In this document: positions 55,993 to 64,000 of the stretch, in pieces
Numbering within the stretch: the stretch's first letter is position 1
How the letters are laid out: every line of letters begins with the position of its first letter
From: Bos javanicus
Taxonomy: Eukaryota > Chordata > Mammalia > Artiodactyla > Bovidae
Assembly (NCBI RefSeq): GCF_032452875.1
Contig: NC_083871.1
Location: 8,779,692 to 8,843,691, forward strand
Direction: 5' to 3'
DNA: 64,000 bases
The notes under the pieces: model-generated
What the model saw: the letters and a program-made list of their open reading frames with translations, nothing else
Database searches by the model: none
What the model was told of the DNA's origin: nothing
Position numbers and translations under genes: made by a program

Positions 55993-56200
55993 GGGCTTCC
56001 CTGATGGCTCAGATGGAAAAGAACCTGCCTGCTAATGCAGGAGACCTGAGTTCGATCCCTGAGTCAGGAAGATCCCCTGGAGAAGGGAAAGGCCACCCAC
56101 TCTAGTATTCTTGCCTAGAAAATCCCATGGACAGAGGAGCCTGGAGGGCTTCAGTCCACGGGGTCGCAGAGCTGGACACACCGAATGTCGAACACACACA
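55993..56200 (+). mobile_element. Bov-tA SINE
   Basis: It runs from gggcttccctgatggctcag to gtcgaacacacaca. The 3' end is altered around the usual gagtcggacacgactg. Confidence 0.92.
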
Positions 56201-56647
56201 GATCTGTCTATCTGCGGGCTTGAGGCAAAAGTTTAGTCTGTTGGGGTTGTAGTTTGAAATATGGTTGCTTTCTTGTGTAATAATAAGTAATAATCTTTGT
56301 TTTCTGGGAAAATCAGGTAGCAGCACCTCCAGCCCACACCACTGGGGTTGACACAGAAAGGGAACATGTAAAATGATGAGGGGAGAATGTGAACACACTT
56401 GTTCCTTCCAGAGGCTAAAGGGGAGTGAGCAAGCTTGGATTGCATTTATTTGTGATATCTCCTTTCCTAGCAATAAGATGTCAAATAATGACCTAGAAGA
56501 CTATTTGACTTCGTAAAGAAAGGTTCTATTTGTCATTTCTTGGTTAACATTGCTTTTAAAATAACCCCTTCAGTGAAAAAATGAACACGCTCTGAATTTT
56601 TCGATAACATAATTTATTTTAATCATGATGAGGTTGGTGTTTAGACT
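56201..56647. other. Intron, unassigned
   Basis: No exon or repeat recognised. The 123-codon antisense frame at 56102-56473 begins here and runs into the SINE. Confidence 0.4.
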
Positions 56648-57050
56648 GAGCGCCGAAGAATTGATGCTTTTGAACTGTGGTGTTGGAGAAGACTCTTGAG
56701 AGTCTCTTGGACTGCAAGGAGATCCAACCAGTCCATTCTGAAGGAGATCAGCCCTGGGATTTCTTTGGAAGGAATGATGCTAAAGCTGAAACTCCAGTAC
56801 TTTGGCTACCTCATGCGAAGAGTTGACTCATTGGAAAAGACTCTGATGCTGGGAGGGATTGGGGGCAGGAGGAGAAGGGGACAACAGAGGATGAGATGGC
56901 TGGATGGCATCACCGACTCAATGGACGTGAGTCTGAGTGAACTCCAGGAGTTGGTGATGGACAGGGAGGCCTGGTGTGCTGCGATTCATGGGGTCGCAAA
57001 GAGTCGGACACGACTGAGCGACTGATCTGATCTGATCTCATCTGATCTGT
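56648..57050 (+). mobile_element. BovB LINE 3' end, well preserved
   Basis: It covers the C-terminal ORF2 and 3' UTR from gagcgccgaagaattgatgc. The 109-codon frame at 56696-57025 reads through (QSILKEISP, RMRWLDGITDSMD). The tail is a run of TGATC-type units (57022-57050) instead of the ACTGA-type tail of the other copies. Confidence 0.93.
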
Positions 57051-58020
57051 TTCACCTCAGAGTGGAAACCTAGGATGTTTATTCTGAAAGCAGAAGGTCG
57101 AGGTCTGTATATGGTGGATGAGTGGGTGTCTGAACTTGTTCCCACACTGAGGGGCGGCTCTCTATGTCCTGTCCTGCCAAGACTTTGCGGTTATCTTTAT
57201 GAGCAACATGTTTTTCTGCTTTTGTACTGTTTCAACATGGCCCCAAATTGATTGTTAGAAATTTTACCCTCAACCTTAATTACAAGTCCTTTATGTCATG
57301 TAGAATCATACCTTTCCAAGCCTCACTGGTGAAATGAATTTAAAATGTTTGCCATATGTTTGCTTAAAACTTGCGGGAAACCAAGCGTGCTGGGATTGTT
57401 AAAGCCAGTGTTACAGGATTTATTTTGTATGTAAACGATGAGAAAATAACATGTGGTATATTTGAGATATTATTAGGATTACATGGAGTGTTATTTTGAC
57501 AGTGTTTGTCTTGCAAAGGGAGACATAGTGGCTCTGGGACTTGTGGTGTTAATCACGCACCCGCTTGGCAGCCAGGAGGCTTCCTCGCCTTGGCAACCAG
57601 GAGGCTTCCTCGCCTTGGCAACGGCAGGAATGACAGTATCTGGCACCTGGCTTGGAGCAGAGACTGTTGTGCTGGCAGCTTTCAAGTTAGTCAGGTCTGC
57701 CACCTACCCTCATGTTGGTAGATATTGTGGACGGTTTTGTGCCCTTCAATGCCATTTTTCTGCCGTCAGTTTTGAAATTAATGGCCTATCCTTTTCCAAA
57801 TACGAGTTCATTATGTTAATCTCAAAAGAAAAAGGGCTTGCTTTCAAACAGTTCTTGGTCATTATTTAACCGATAGTGTGTTTTTTAAACTGTATGTAAA
57901 TATAGTTAGAAGTCTAAAACCTATAATAATTGAGAGTTAATACATTGAAACGTGGAGGCTTTGAGTGTTTCTGTAGAAATGGTAAAAAAAAATACCATGT
58001 TTAAAAACAAATGAAATGAC
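57051..58020. other. Intron, unassigned; contains a 25-bp duplication
   Basis: The frame 57483-57869 (128 codons, ATG start) has no domain and no splice context. The rest shows nothing I recognise. Confidence 0.4.
57572..57621. repeat. Perfect 25-bp tandem duplication
   Basis: The unit begins ccaggaggcttcctcgcct and is repeated without change at 57572-57596 and 57597-57621. Confidence 0.95.
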
Positions 58021-58147
58021 AGGGACTTTCCCTTGTGTTTCAGTGGTTAAGACTCTGCTTCTAATGCAGGGGTCATGGGCTCAGTCCCAGGTTGGGGAAC
58101 TAAGATCCTACGTGCCACGGGGCACAGCCAAAAAAAGAAAAAAAGAG
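58021..58147 (+). mobile_element. CHR-2 type SINE
   Basis: It runs from agggactttcccttgtgttt through gttggggaactaagatccta to an A-rich tail. It is the short form, with no Bov-A body. Confidence 0.92.
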
Positions 58148-59030
58148 CATGGCCTTTTTTTGTATAATATCGGTCACAGTTAAGAAAAGATGTTTTTTCA
58201 CAGGATGAATGATGGCAGAGATTTGATTTTACTGAAATTGTAGGAAAAACACAATGGGAAATGATGGGCATGAAGTCGTTGCTTTGAGAAATGGGAAACA
58301 ATTTAGGTCTAAACGGTCAGAGAAGCAGGGTGATAGTGGGAGAAAAGTAATAATCATAATAAAAGCAACAACAAAATTCCTAGGCAAAGGGTTCTTAGAG
58401 CGTGGATCATCCATAGATTGTAAGCTTCAGTACCTTTTTGGAGGTCTTGCTGATAAGGATGGATCAGCGCTTGACAAACTGAGGGGATAACTTGAAAAAT
58501 GAAATTGGACAAAATTACAAACGATGTATATCTTTCCAAAACTTGCCTCACAAAGCTAGGTTCCTTTCATAAGCGTGATACCCATGAGGTCCTTAATTCA
58601 TTTCACCTATGCGTATTCCCACACTGTGAAGTACTGTGCCTGGCCATCATTTCCAAATACCCTGTTGTGGTTTGAAATCTTGATCTCTAAGGATGAGTCT
58701 GTCTTAGAAGACTAATGTGGGGCCAAGTGTCATTTTAAAAATGAGCACATGTGAAGCTGGTCCCCAGACTGATGATGAATGCCTGGAAATTAGCCATGTA
58801 ATATGCTTCAGTTGTTTGAGGCTGATGGTTGAATAATTAAATATTTGAATAATTAAAAGAAAGAAGATTGTAAATTATTGGAATCAACAATACTAAACTC
58901 TGTCATACATGTTTGTAGTGCTTATTTCTTCAAAGTTTGTGTCTGTACTGTTATTGTTATTTTTGGTAAGTATTTTGTCGTGAGTGCTAGTTTTAAAAAG
59001 CTCTGATAAATCTGTAAATATTTCATGTAT
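58148..59030. other. Intron, unassigned
   Basis: No exon or repeat recognised in this 880-bp stretch. Confidence 0.4.
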
Positions 59031-59520
59031 GTATTTTATTTATTTATTTTTGGGTACCCCTGGTCTTTTCTACCATGCACAGGCTCTCTCCCATTGCAGC
59101 GAGTGGGGTCTCCTCTCCAGCTGCAGCGAGTGGGGTCTCCTCTCCAGCTGCAGCGAATGGGGTCCCCTCTCCAGCTGCAGCGAGTGGGGTCCCCTCTCCA
59201 GCTGCAGCGAGTGGGGTCCCCTCTCCAGCTGCAGCGAGTGGGGTCCCCTCTCCAGCTGCAGCGAGTGGGGTCCCCTCTCCAGCTGCAGCGAGTGGGGTCC
59301 CCTCTCCAGCTTCAGCGAGTGGGGTCCCCTCTCCAGCTGCAGTGAGTGGGGTCCCCTCTCCAGCTGCAGTGCATGGGCTCCCCACTGTGGTGGCTCCAAT
59401 GGTTGTGGCACTGAGCCTAGTTTCTCTGCTGCATATGAAACCTTCCCGGATCAGGGACTGAACTTGTGTCCCCTGCATTGGCAGGTGGATTCTTTACCAC
59501 TGAACTACCAGAGAAGTCCA
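59031..59520 (-). mobile_element. CHR-1 type SINE expanded by a minisatellite
   Basis: The left end (tttatttatttatttttggg) and right end (tgcattggcaggtggattct, gaactaccagagaagtcc) are those of an antisense CHR SINE. The middle GC-rich part has been replaced by or grown into a 27-bp tandem array. Confidence 0.92.
59096..59385. repeat. 27-bp minisatellite, about 10.5 copies
   Basis: Units begin gcagcgagtggggtcccct; the GAG positions fall at 59101, 59128, 59155, 59182, 59209, 59236, 59263, 59290, 59317 and 59344, an exact 27-bp step, with a degenerate eleventh at 59371. The first two copies carry gtctcct, the third gaatgg, and the last ones gcagtg. Since 27 is a multiple of 3, several frames stay open on both strands, giving repetitive 9-residue peptides; these are not genes. 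Confidence 0.97.
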
Positions 59521-60004
59521 AAATATTTTTACTTTTTTGTAGGACTTCCCTTGGATAGCTTAGACTTCCCTGGCCTTGGGCAGCACATGAAGCTGCCAAT
59601 TCGGTTTCAGAGGAAACATACTTCTTCGTGGTCTTCTGGTGTTGGAACCAGCCACACCAGGGAATTCTCAGTCTGAATGGCCTTCTTTGGGCCAATTAGG
59701 TATTTATTGAAGTATATCTTGGGATTAAAGATATATTACCGTCCTGAAGTAGGTTTGCCTGGTGAAGACAGTGGAAATTCAAGGCAATAATAACTAAAAA
59801 CAGGAGCTTGCATTCATGGGAGTCATACAAGAATGTACTAGTCTCCACGTTTTCTCTCTCTCTTCTCTGGGGACTGTCCTGTACAGCTTTTTTTGCATGA
59901 TGACTCCATATCTAAAATATCATTTTATTTGAGTAAAATATTAGATAATCTAGATTTGTTTCTTTTAGTATGTTAAAACACAGGTATATCTTTTTATTTT
60001 TTAA
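59521..60004. other. Intron, unassigned
   Basis: Nothing recognised apart from a T-rich right end. Confidence 0.4.
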
Positions 60005-60260
60005 AATAGACTTTATTTTTCTAGAGCAGCTTTAAGGTCAAAGCAAAATTGAGTGGAAAGTGCAGAGGATTTTCCTGTACTTTCTTCCCTGCCTCCCACC
60101 CCAACCCTCCCTACTGTTGGTATCTCTCACCAGAGTGGTGCATTTGTTACAATAGAGGAACCTACCTTGACACCTGATAATCACCCAAAGTCCGGAGTTT
60201 ACATTAGGGTTCACGTTTGGTGTTATAAATCCCCTTTTAAAGAGGTGGGCTTGCAACACT
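60005..60260 (-). mobile_element. Old L1 3' region
   Basis: Same class as the 27461 remnant: ctttatttttctagagcagc, gcaaaattgagtggaaagtg, catttgttacaatagaggaa, gtttacattagggttcacg. It reads as antisense of an ancient mammalian L1. Confidence 0.75.
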
Positions 60261-60536
60261 ATTGAGTATCAAGGGTTTGAGGTTTGTCCAGGGCCGTCAG
60301 TGTCAGTGACTAGGTTCTCAATAAATATTTGATGAATATGTGAGCAATTACAAGTTCCTGATAGAAAACATGTAAAACACGTATTTGGTGTTTCTCTTTT
60401 CTCTTTAGGGTATATACCAAAAACCAAAATTGAAGACACAGTGTTACTAAAATAATTAACAATGATAGAAAAAGCTTCTGTTCTTTAAATGTTCTACCTG
60501 AATGGTCATTGGTATAGGCCAAAAGAAAAAAAAAAA
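60261..60536. other. Intron; short L2-like string, otherwise unassigned
   Basis: The string gttctcaataaatatttgat near 60314 resembles an L2/MIR end. Nothing else recognised. Confidence 0.35.
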
Positions 60537-60552
60537 TATATATATATATATA
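60537..60552. repeat. (TA)8 run
   Basis: A TA dinucleotide run preceded by an A-rich stretch (60521-60536). Confidence 0.95.
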
Positions 60553-61010
60553 AAAGATACACCATATGAGCACTAATCAAAATCAAGCTGAAGTGGCAAT
60601 ATTAATTGCCAGGGACAAAATACTTCAGAGTGAAGAAAATTACAAGGGACAAAGAGATGCTTTATGTATTGATAAAAGGGCCTGATTCACAGAATGCAAC
60701 AATCTTAAATGTTATGTGTAGCAAACTACAGCTTCAAAGCACACAAAGCTGAAACTAAGAGAATTCAAATAAGAAATTGACAGATCCCCAATTACAGTTG
60801 AGGATGTCACCATCCCTCAGTCATTGAAAGAACCACTCTCCAGAGAACTAGCAAATATATTGAAGAATTCAATGACAACATCAACCAACAGGCTGTAATT
60901 GACACTTACAGAAACCGCCATTCAACATCAGCAGAATATTTATTTCATACATATGGAGATAAGCCATATCTATATTGGCATAGAAAGTGGAAAAATAGGT
61001 ATATTTCATC
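60553..61010 (+). mobile_element. Old L1 ORF2 fragment just upstream of the exon
   Basis: Decayed L1 ORF2 of the late endonuclease region: aaagcacacaaagctgaaac, aagaaattgacagatcccc, aattcaatgacaacatcaac, caaccaacaggctgtaattg, acatcagcagaatattta. Many stops. Its right edge is about 85 bp from the splice acceptor. Confidence 0.75.
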
Positions 61011-61060
61011 TGATGATGTACCAGTACAATAAAAGAAGCTTATCAGTTGGTTGTTACCCA

Positions 61061-61095
61061 TAATAACGTATCTGTTTGTTCACTTTCTCTTACAG
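61061..61095 (+). promoter_or_regulatory. CDK14: Splice acceptor of the hinge exon
   Basis: The sequence has a candidate branch site taataac (61061-61067, A at 61066, 29 nt from the acceptor G), a T/C-rich tract and tacag ending at 61095. The branch site is inferred. Confidence 0.88.
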
Positions 61096-61190
61096 CCTCT
61101 CTGTTAAAAGGACTAAAACATGCTAACATAGTGTTACTTCATGACATCATCCACACCAAGGAGACACTGACACTTGTGTTTGAGTATGTG
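61096..61190 (+). CDS. CDK14: CDK14 internal exon (post-PFTAIRE to hinge)
   Basis: This 95-bp exon starts with CC, which joins the last G of the 3149 exon to make Ala, then encodes 31 codons ending in a complete Val codon (phase 0). It reads SLLKGLKHANIVLLHDI, then the HTKETLTLVFEYV end. By alignment with CDK2 this is the loop after the C-helix, beta4, beta5, the gatekeeper Phe of VFEY and the hinge Glu-Tyr-Val. The Ile-Ile-His and LTLVFEYV wording agrees with CDK14; as I recall, CDK15 has IVH and LTFVFEYM. The donor gtgagt is a full consensus. Nothing suggests damage, so the host gene looks intact here. Confidence 0.97.
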
Positions 61191-62928
61191 GTGAGTAAGA
61201 TGAGAATTCAGATTTTATAATTATGAGCAAAAGTCTTATAGTATTATCATAGAGTTTTGTCTTTAGGTAGCTATACTGAAGTATTTTATCTGAGTACATG
61301 AGACTTATTTTGCATAATTTTGAATGGTATGTGTTTTAAAGAAAAATCCAGAAAAAATGTTCAGTTGAAGTTTCACTAGCTATATGATCTGTTATAACCT
61401 GTTTGTTACTAGTACACTTTCTAAATTTCGGCTTTATCAAGTAATATAAAACAATATGATGGTGAGCACTCCATCAAAGGAAGTTCACAGACAACAAAAA
61501 TGTTTTCTCCTTTGGATTTATAACTTGGGTTCAGAAAAGCATCCTTATTCGGGTGATATTTGTAGAGAAAAGGCTGATACTTACAATTTAGACTTCACAG
61601 TTTTTCCCCTTGGTTAGTATTTCAGCTATTAATTAAAACTTCCAATTTGCATAGCACACGGTGTAATGATCTTATTCTGTTGAGACTTGGGCTTGAACTC
61701 ATAATTAATCTTTCTCCGTTTCTCTTAGAAAAACATATGGTATTTGTGTAGCACCATTTCAGCATTTAACTGTGGAATCATGAAATGTAACCATGATAAT
61801 TAACATCCCAATTTTCACAGATGGATCTGAGAACATGTAATTTACAAGATACAAATGACATTGGTGGAGACTTTTATTGAGAAGAGTAGCTGTTGGTATT
61901 GTGACTGTATTAAGATCCCATTTTGTAATTACCACACTACTTTAAAAAAAACTGAAATAGTGTCCATTTTTCCTTAAAAATATATAATAGAATGAATATT
62001 TACAACATTTTATCTTGCTAATGTCTGCCTAAGTCTGTTTGTCATTTAAAAATTGTTGTCTTATGAAAAAGCCATTCATCTTGTCTATTTACATATAAAT
62101 GATGGATACATTTGAATAATATGGTAATGTGGCTACAAGGACAGCTAGAACTGAGCAGTTGCATATATTACATGCTACCAAGAATGGATGCAGATTCAGA
62201 CATCAATGCAAATATAATTTCTTTTGTTTAATTGATGATTTGGGGGTCAATAATGTATTCAGCTGATGTAAAATTGGAATTTTTGTTCCATATTTTCCAG
62301 TATGTCTAGTTGCAGTATTTCTGTTAAATCCAAATTTTTTTTCTCAGTATATTTCAGTAACTTATAAAAGAGGTTTCAAAAATATACTTGTTCCATCCCC
62401 CCAAATTGGATAATTTAATTGAGAAGAAGAAAAACTTAGTTTGGTCCCTAAAATCAGTAACGTTGATAGAGTAATGAACAAAAATAATGTGAAATTGGGT
62501 CTTTCGAATCTTAAAAGAAAATGAAATATATTTGTGAGGCTAAAAATATGCCCATTGAAGCACACTGTCATTTTGTGCTTTTATATTCTGTGGAAATTGC
62601 CATATAAAAGGAAGGAAATGCACCATTCTGCAGTATTTGTCAACTGATTGCGACTGACTGCTAAACTCATTCTTCTTTGTGTGAGTGAACTTCTCCTTGG
62701 CCCCAGTTCTTGTGGAGACATGCCAGCTCCTCTTCAATAAGCCACATAATAGCATGCACATGTGCAGTACTCTGTGGGCATTTCATGCCTTTCAGAAATG
62801 GAATATTGCCTGCCATCTAGCAGCCGTCAGACTGCAGCCATGCCCTACCGTGAGCCCTCAGGAGGCTCCGGATGTGAAAAACACAGCAAACTGGCATGAT
62901 CTCAGTGAGCTCTGACGCTTGCCTTGTG
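61191..62928 (+). other. CDK14: Start of the next CDK14 intron, no recognised element
   Basis: It begins gtgagtaaga. The following 1.7 kb is AT-rich and, unlike most of the window, carries no young SINE or LINE that I can see. The next coding exon is beyond the window. Confidence 0.6.
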
Positions 62929-63126
62929 CCATCCTGGTGGCTCAGTGGTAAAGAATCCACCTGCAGTGCAGGAGACTTGGGTTCAATTCCTGGGTCTGGA
63001 AGATCCCCTGGAGGAAGAAATGGCCACCCACTCCCATGTTCTTGCCTGGAAAATTCCACGGGTAGAGAAGCCTAGTGGACTACAGTCCATGGGATCAAAG
63101 ATTGAGACACGACTCAGCAACTGAAC
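62929..63126 (+). mobile_element. Bov-tA SINE
   Basis: It runs from catcctggtggctcagtggt to gactcagcaactgaacac; the very first bases of the head are altered. Confidence 0.92.
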
Positions 63127-63970
63127 ACGTTATAATACATACGTAGAAAAGCGCTGAATTCATTAACTTGAGAAGTCTGGTTTTCTTTAATTAGCAATGA
63201 TCTTTTGATGTTCAGACAACCTGCCCCTTGTTGCAAAATTTCTATATAACCTGGCTCCTCCCCTTGCCTCCTTGAAGCAGTTCTCAGGTTCACGTGAGAT
63301 GCTGTCACCCAGGCTTGAAACCCTAAAATTTCCTGCCAGATGGAACATAACTCTCAGCCTTTAGGTTGTGAGTATTTTCAGGTTGACACCTAACTTCTCT
63401 GGGGCAGCGAAGATGTAGATTTCCCTGTTCTCTTTTAGAGAATGGGCATACTCATGTCATTCATTTCTTATGACTGCCCTCCTTGCCTCATCTCTAGTTC
63501 TCTATTCCACCTATATCTCTTTATATTCCCACTGTTCTTTGCCTTTCTCTTCACTGCCTTTCTTTGTTTGTTATTTTCTATTCACTTCATCTCCTGCCCT
63601 TTTGCCTCTCTGATGAAGTTAGTACTTCTTGTGGCCTCAACTGTAGTTTGTTTGGCTTTTGTTTGTTCTAAGGAAAATATTCCACTGAATGTCTGAAATC
63701 AGAGTTGGGGAGGCTGGGACAACAGACTGGGGAGGGGAAGAGCTCTGTGCTGTAGAAATTCCTTAGAAGAGTTTTCCAAGTTAGAGTTGGGAAGGTGTAG
63801 ACTCCTTGACAGTATTAACCTGACTCAGTGATAGTTGCCTAATACAGAAATAACTTCCTGAGTATTTTCTAAAGCTTTTGTTTTCTTACACTGTTTTTTC
63901 ATTGCTTGTTTTTTTTTTTAACATATGCCAATGGAAAATTAAGATTCTTACATACTTTAATGAATTAATT
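63127..63970. other. Intron, unassigned
   Basis: Pyrimidine-rich at 63470-63660, where an 84-codon frame gives a hydrophobic, T-rich translation without domain; probably chance. A T11 run lies at about 63909-63919. Confidence 0.4.
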
Positions 63971-64000
63971 GGGACTTCTCTCATAGCTCAGTTGGTAAAG
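63971..64000 (+). mobile_element. Start of a tRNA-Glu SINE head, cut by the window edge
   Basis: The last bases gggacttctctcatagctca, then gttggtaaag, are the first 30 bp of a Bov-tA or CHR head. The type cannot be decided from what is shown. Confidence 0.75.

Larger units (their letters stand above)
3229..61095 (+). other. CDK14: CDK14 intron, about 57.9 kb
   Basis: The span runs from gtaggc at 3229 to the acceptor cag ending at 61095. Phases agree: the upstream exon leaves one base (G) and the downstream exon starts with CC, together making the Ala codon after the PFTAIRE helix. No additional exon with kinase similarity was found inside. The content is almost entirely retroposons and unassigned intron sequence, listed individually. 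Confidence 0.93.

Noticed and set aside
57483..57869. A 128-codon ATG frame as a novel gene
   Set aside because: No recognised domain or splice context, and the 25-bp duplication shifts its reading between the two units. Probably chance.
59096..59385. CRISPR-like array
   Set aside because: Units are directly adjacent with no unique spacers, and the genome is mammalian.
59044..59478. Long repetitive open frames on both strands with 9-residue repeats
   Set aside because: They result from a 27-bp tandem array (a multiple of 3) within a SINE, and several frames are open at once. There is no start context or domain.
1..64000. A previously undescribed biological system (operon, defence island, biosynthetic cluster)
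   Set aside because: The window is a mammalian intron with two kinase exons and layered retroposons. Nothing in it has the gene organisation of such a system.

Overview
This window is nuclear DNA of a bovid ruminant. The diagnostic evidence is the transposon set: Bov-tA and Bov-A2 SINEs, BovB (RTE-type) LINEs, CHR-type tRNA-Glu SINEs and ruminant L1 3' ends, on a background of older mammalian repeats (L1M, L2/MIR-like, MaLR LTRs). The species cannot be fixed from the sequence; cattle, yak, buffalo, sheep and goat all fit.

The only protein-coding gene I can support is CDK14 (PFTAIRE-type cyclin-dependent kinase) on the + strand. It is represented by two small internal exons, 3149..3228 and 61096..61190, with consensus splice sites and matching phases. 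They encode adjoining parts of the kinase N-lobe: the beta3 lysine strand plus the PFTAIRE helix, then the stretch through the gatekeeper and hinge. Everything else is intron: the end of the upstream intron (1..3148), one complete intron of about 57.9 kb (3229..61095), and the start of the next (61191..64000).

The large intron is built of layered retroposons. Six BovB copies lie at 5871-8940 (-), 15634-16033 (+), 23124-24807 (-), 35285-37835 (+, with an inverted 5' end), 40676-41721 (-) and 56648-57050 (+). More than 30 Bov-tA, Bov-A2 and CHR SINEs are scattered in both orientations, many with target-site duplications that can be read directly. Older L1 and MaLR pieces are interrupted by these SINEs. 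Nearly all long open reading frames belong to BovB reverse transcriptase/endonuclease remnants or to SINE bodies.

I found no operon, CRISPR array, defence system or second gene. The best leads are structural: a 27-bp minisatellite grown inside a SINE (59096-59385), a BovB copy with a twin-priming style 5' inversion bounded by one target duplication, a 43-bp-arm hairpin (12648-12757), a 1-kb inverted BovB pair that could form long dsRNA in the pre-mRNA, and oppositely oriented Bov-A sequences bracketing the PFTAIRE exon, one of them only 66 bp from the splice acceptor.
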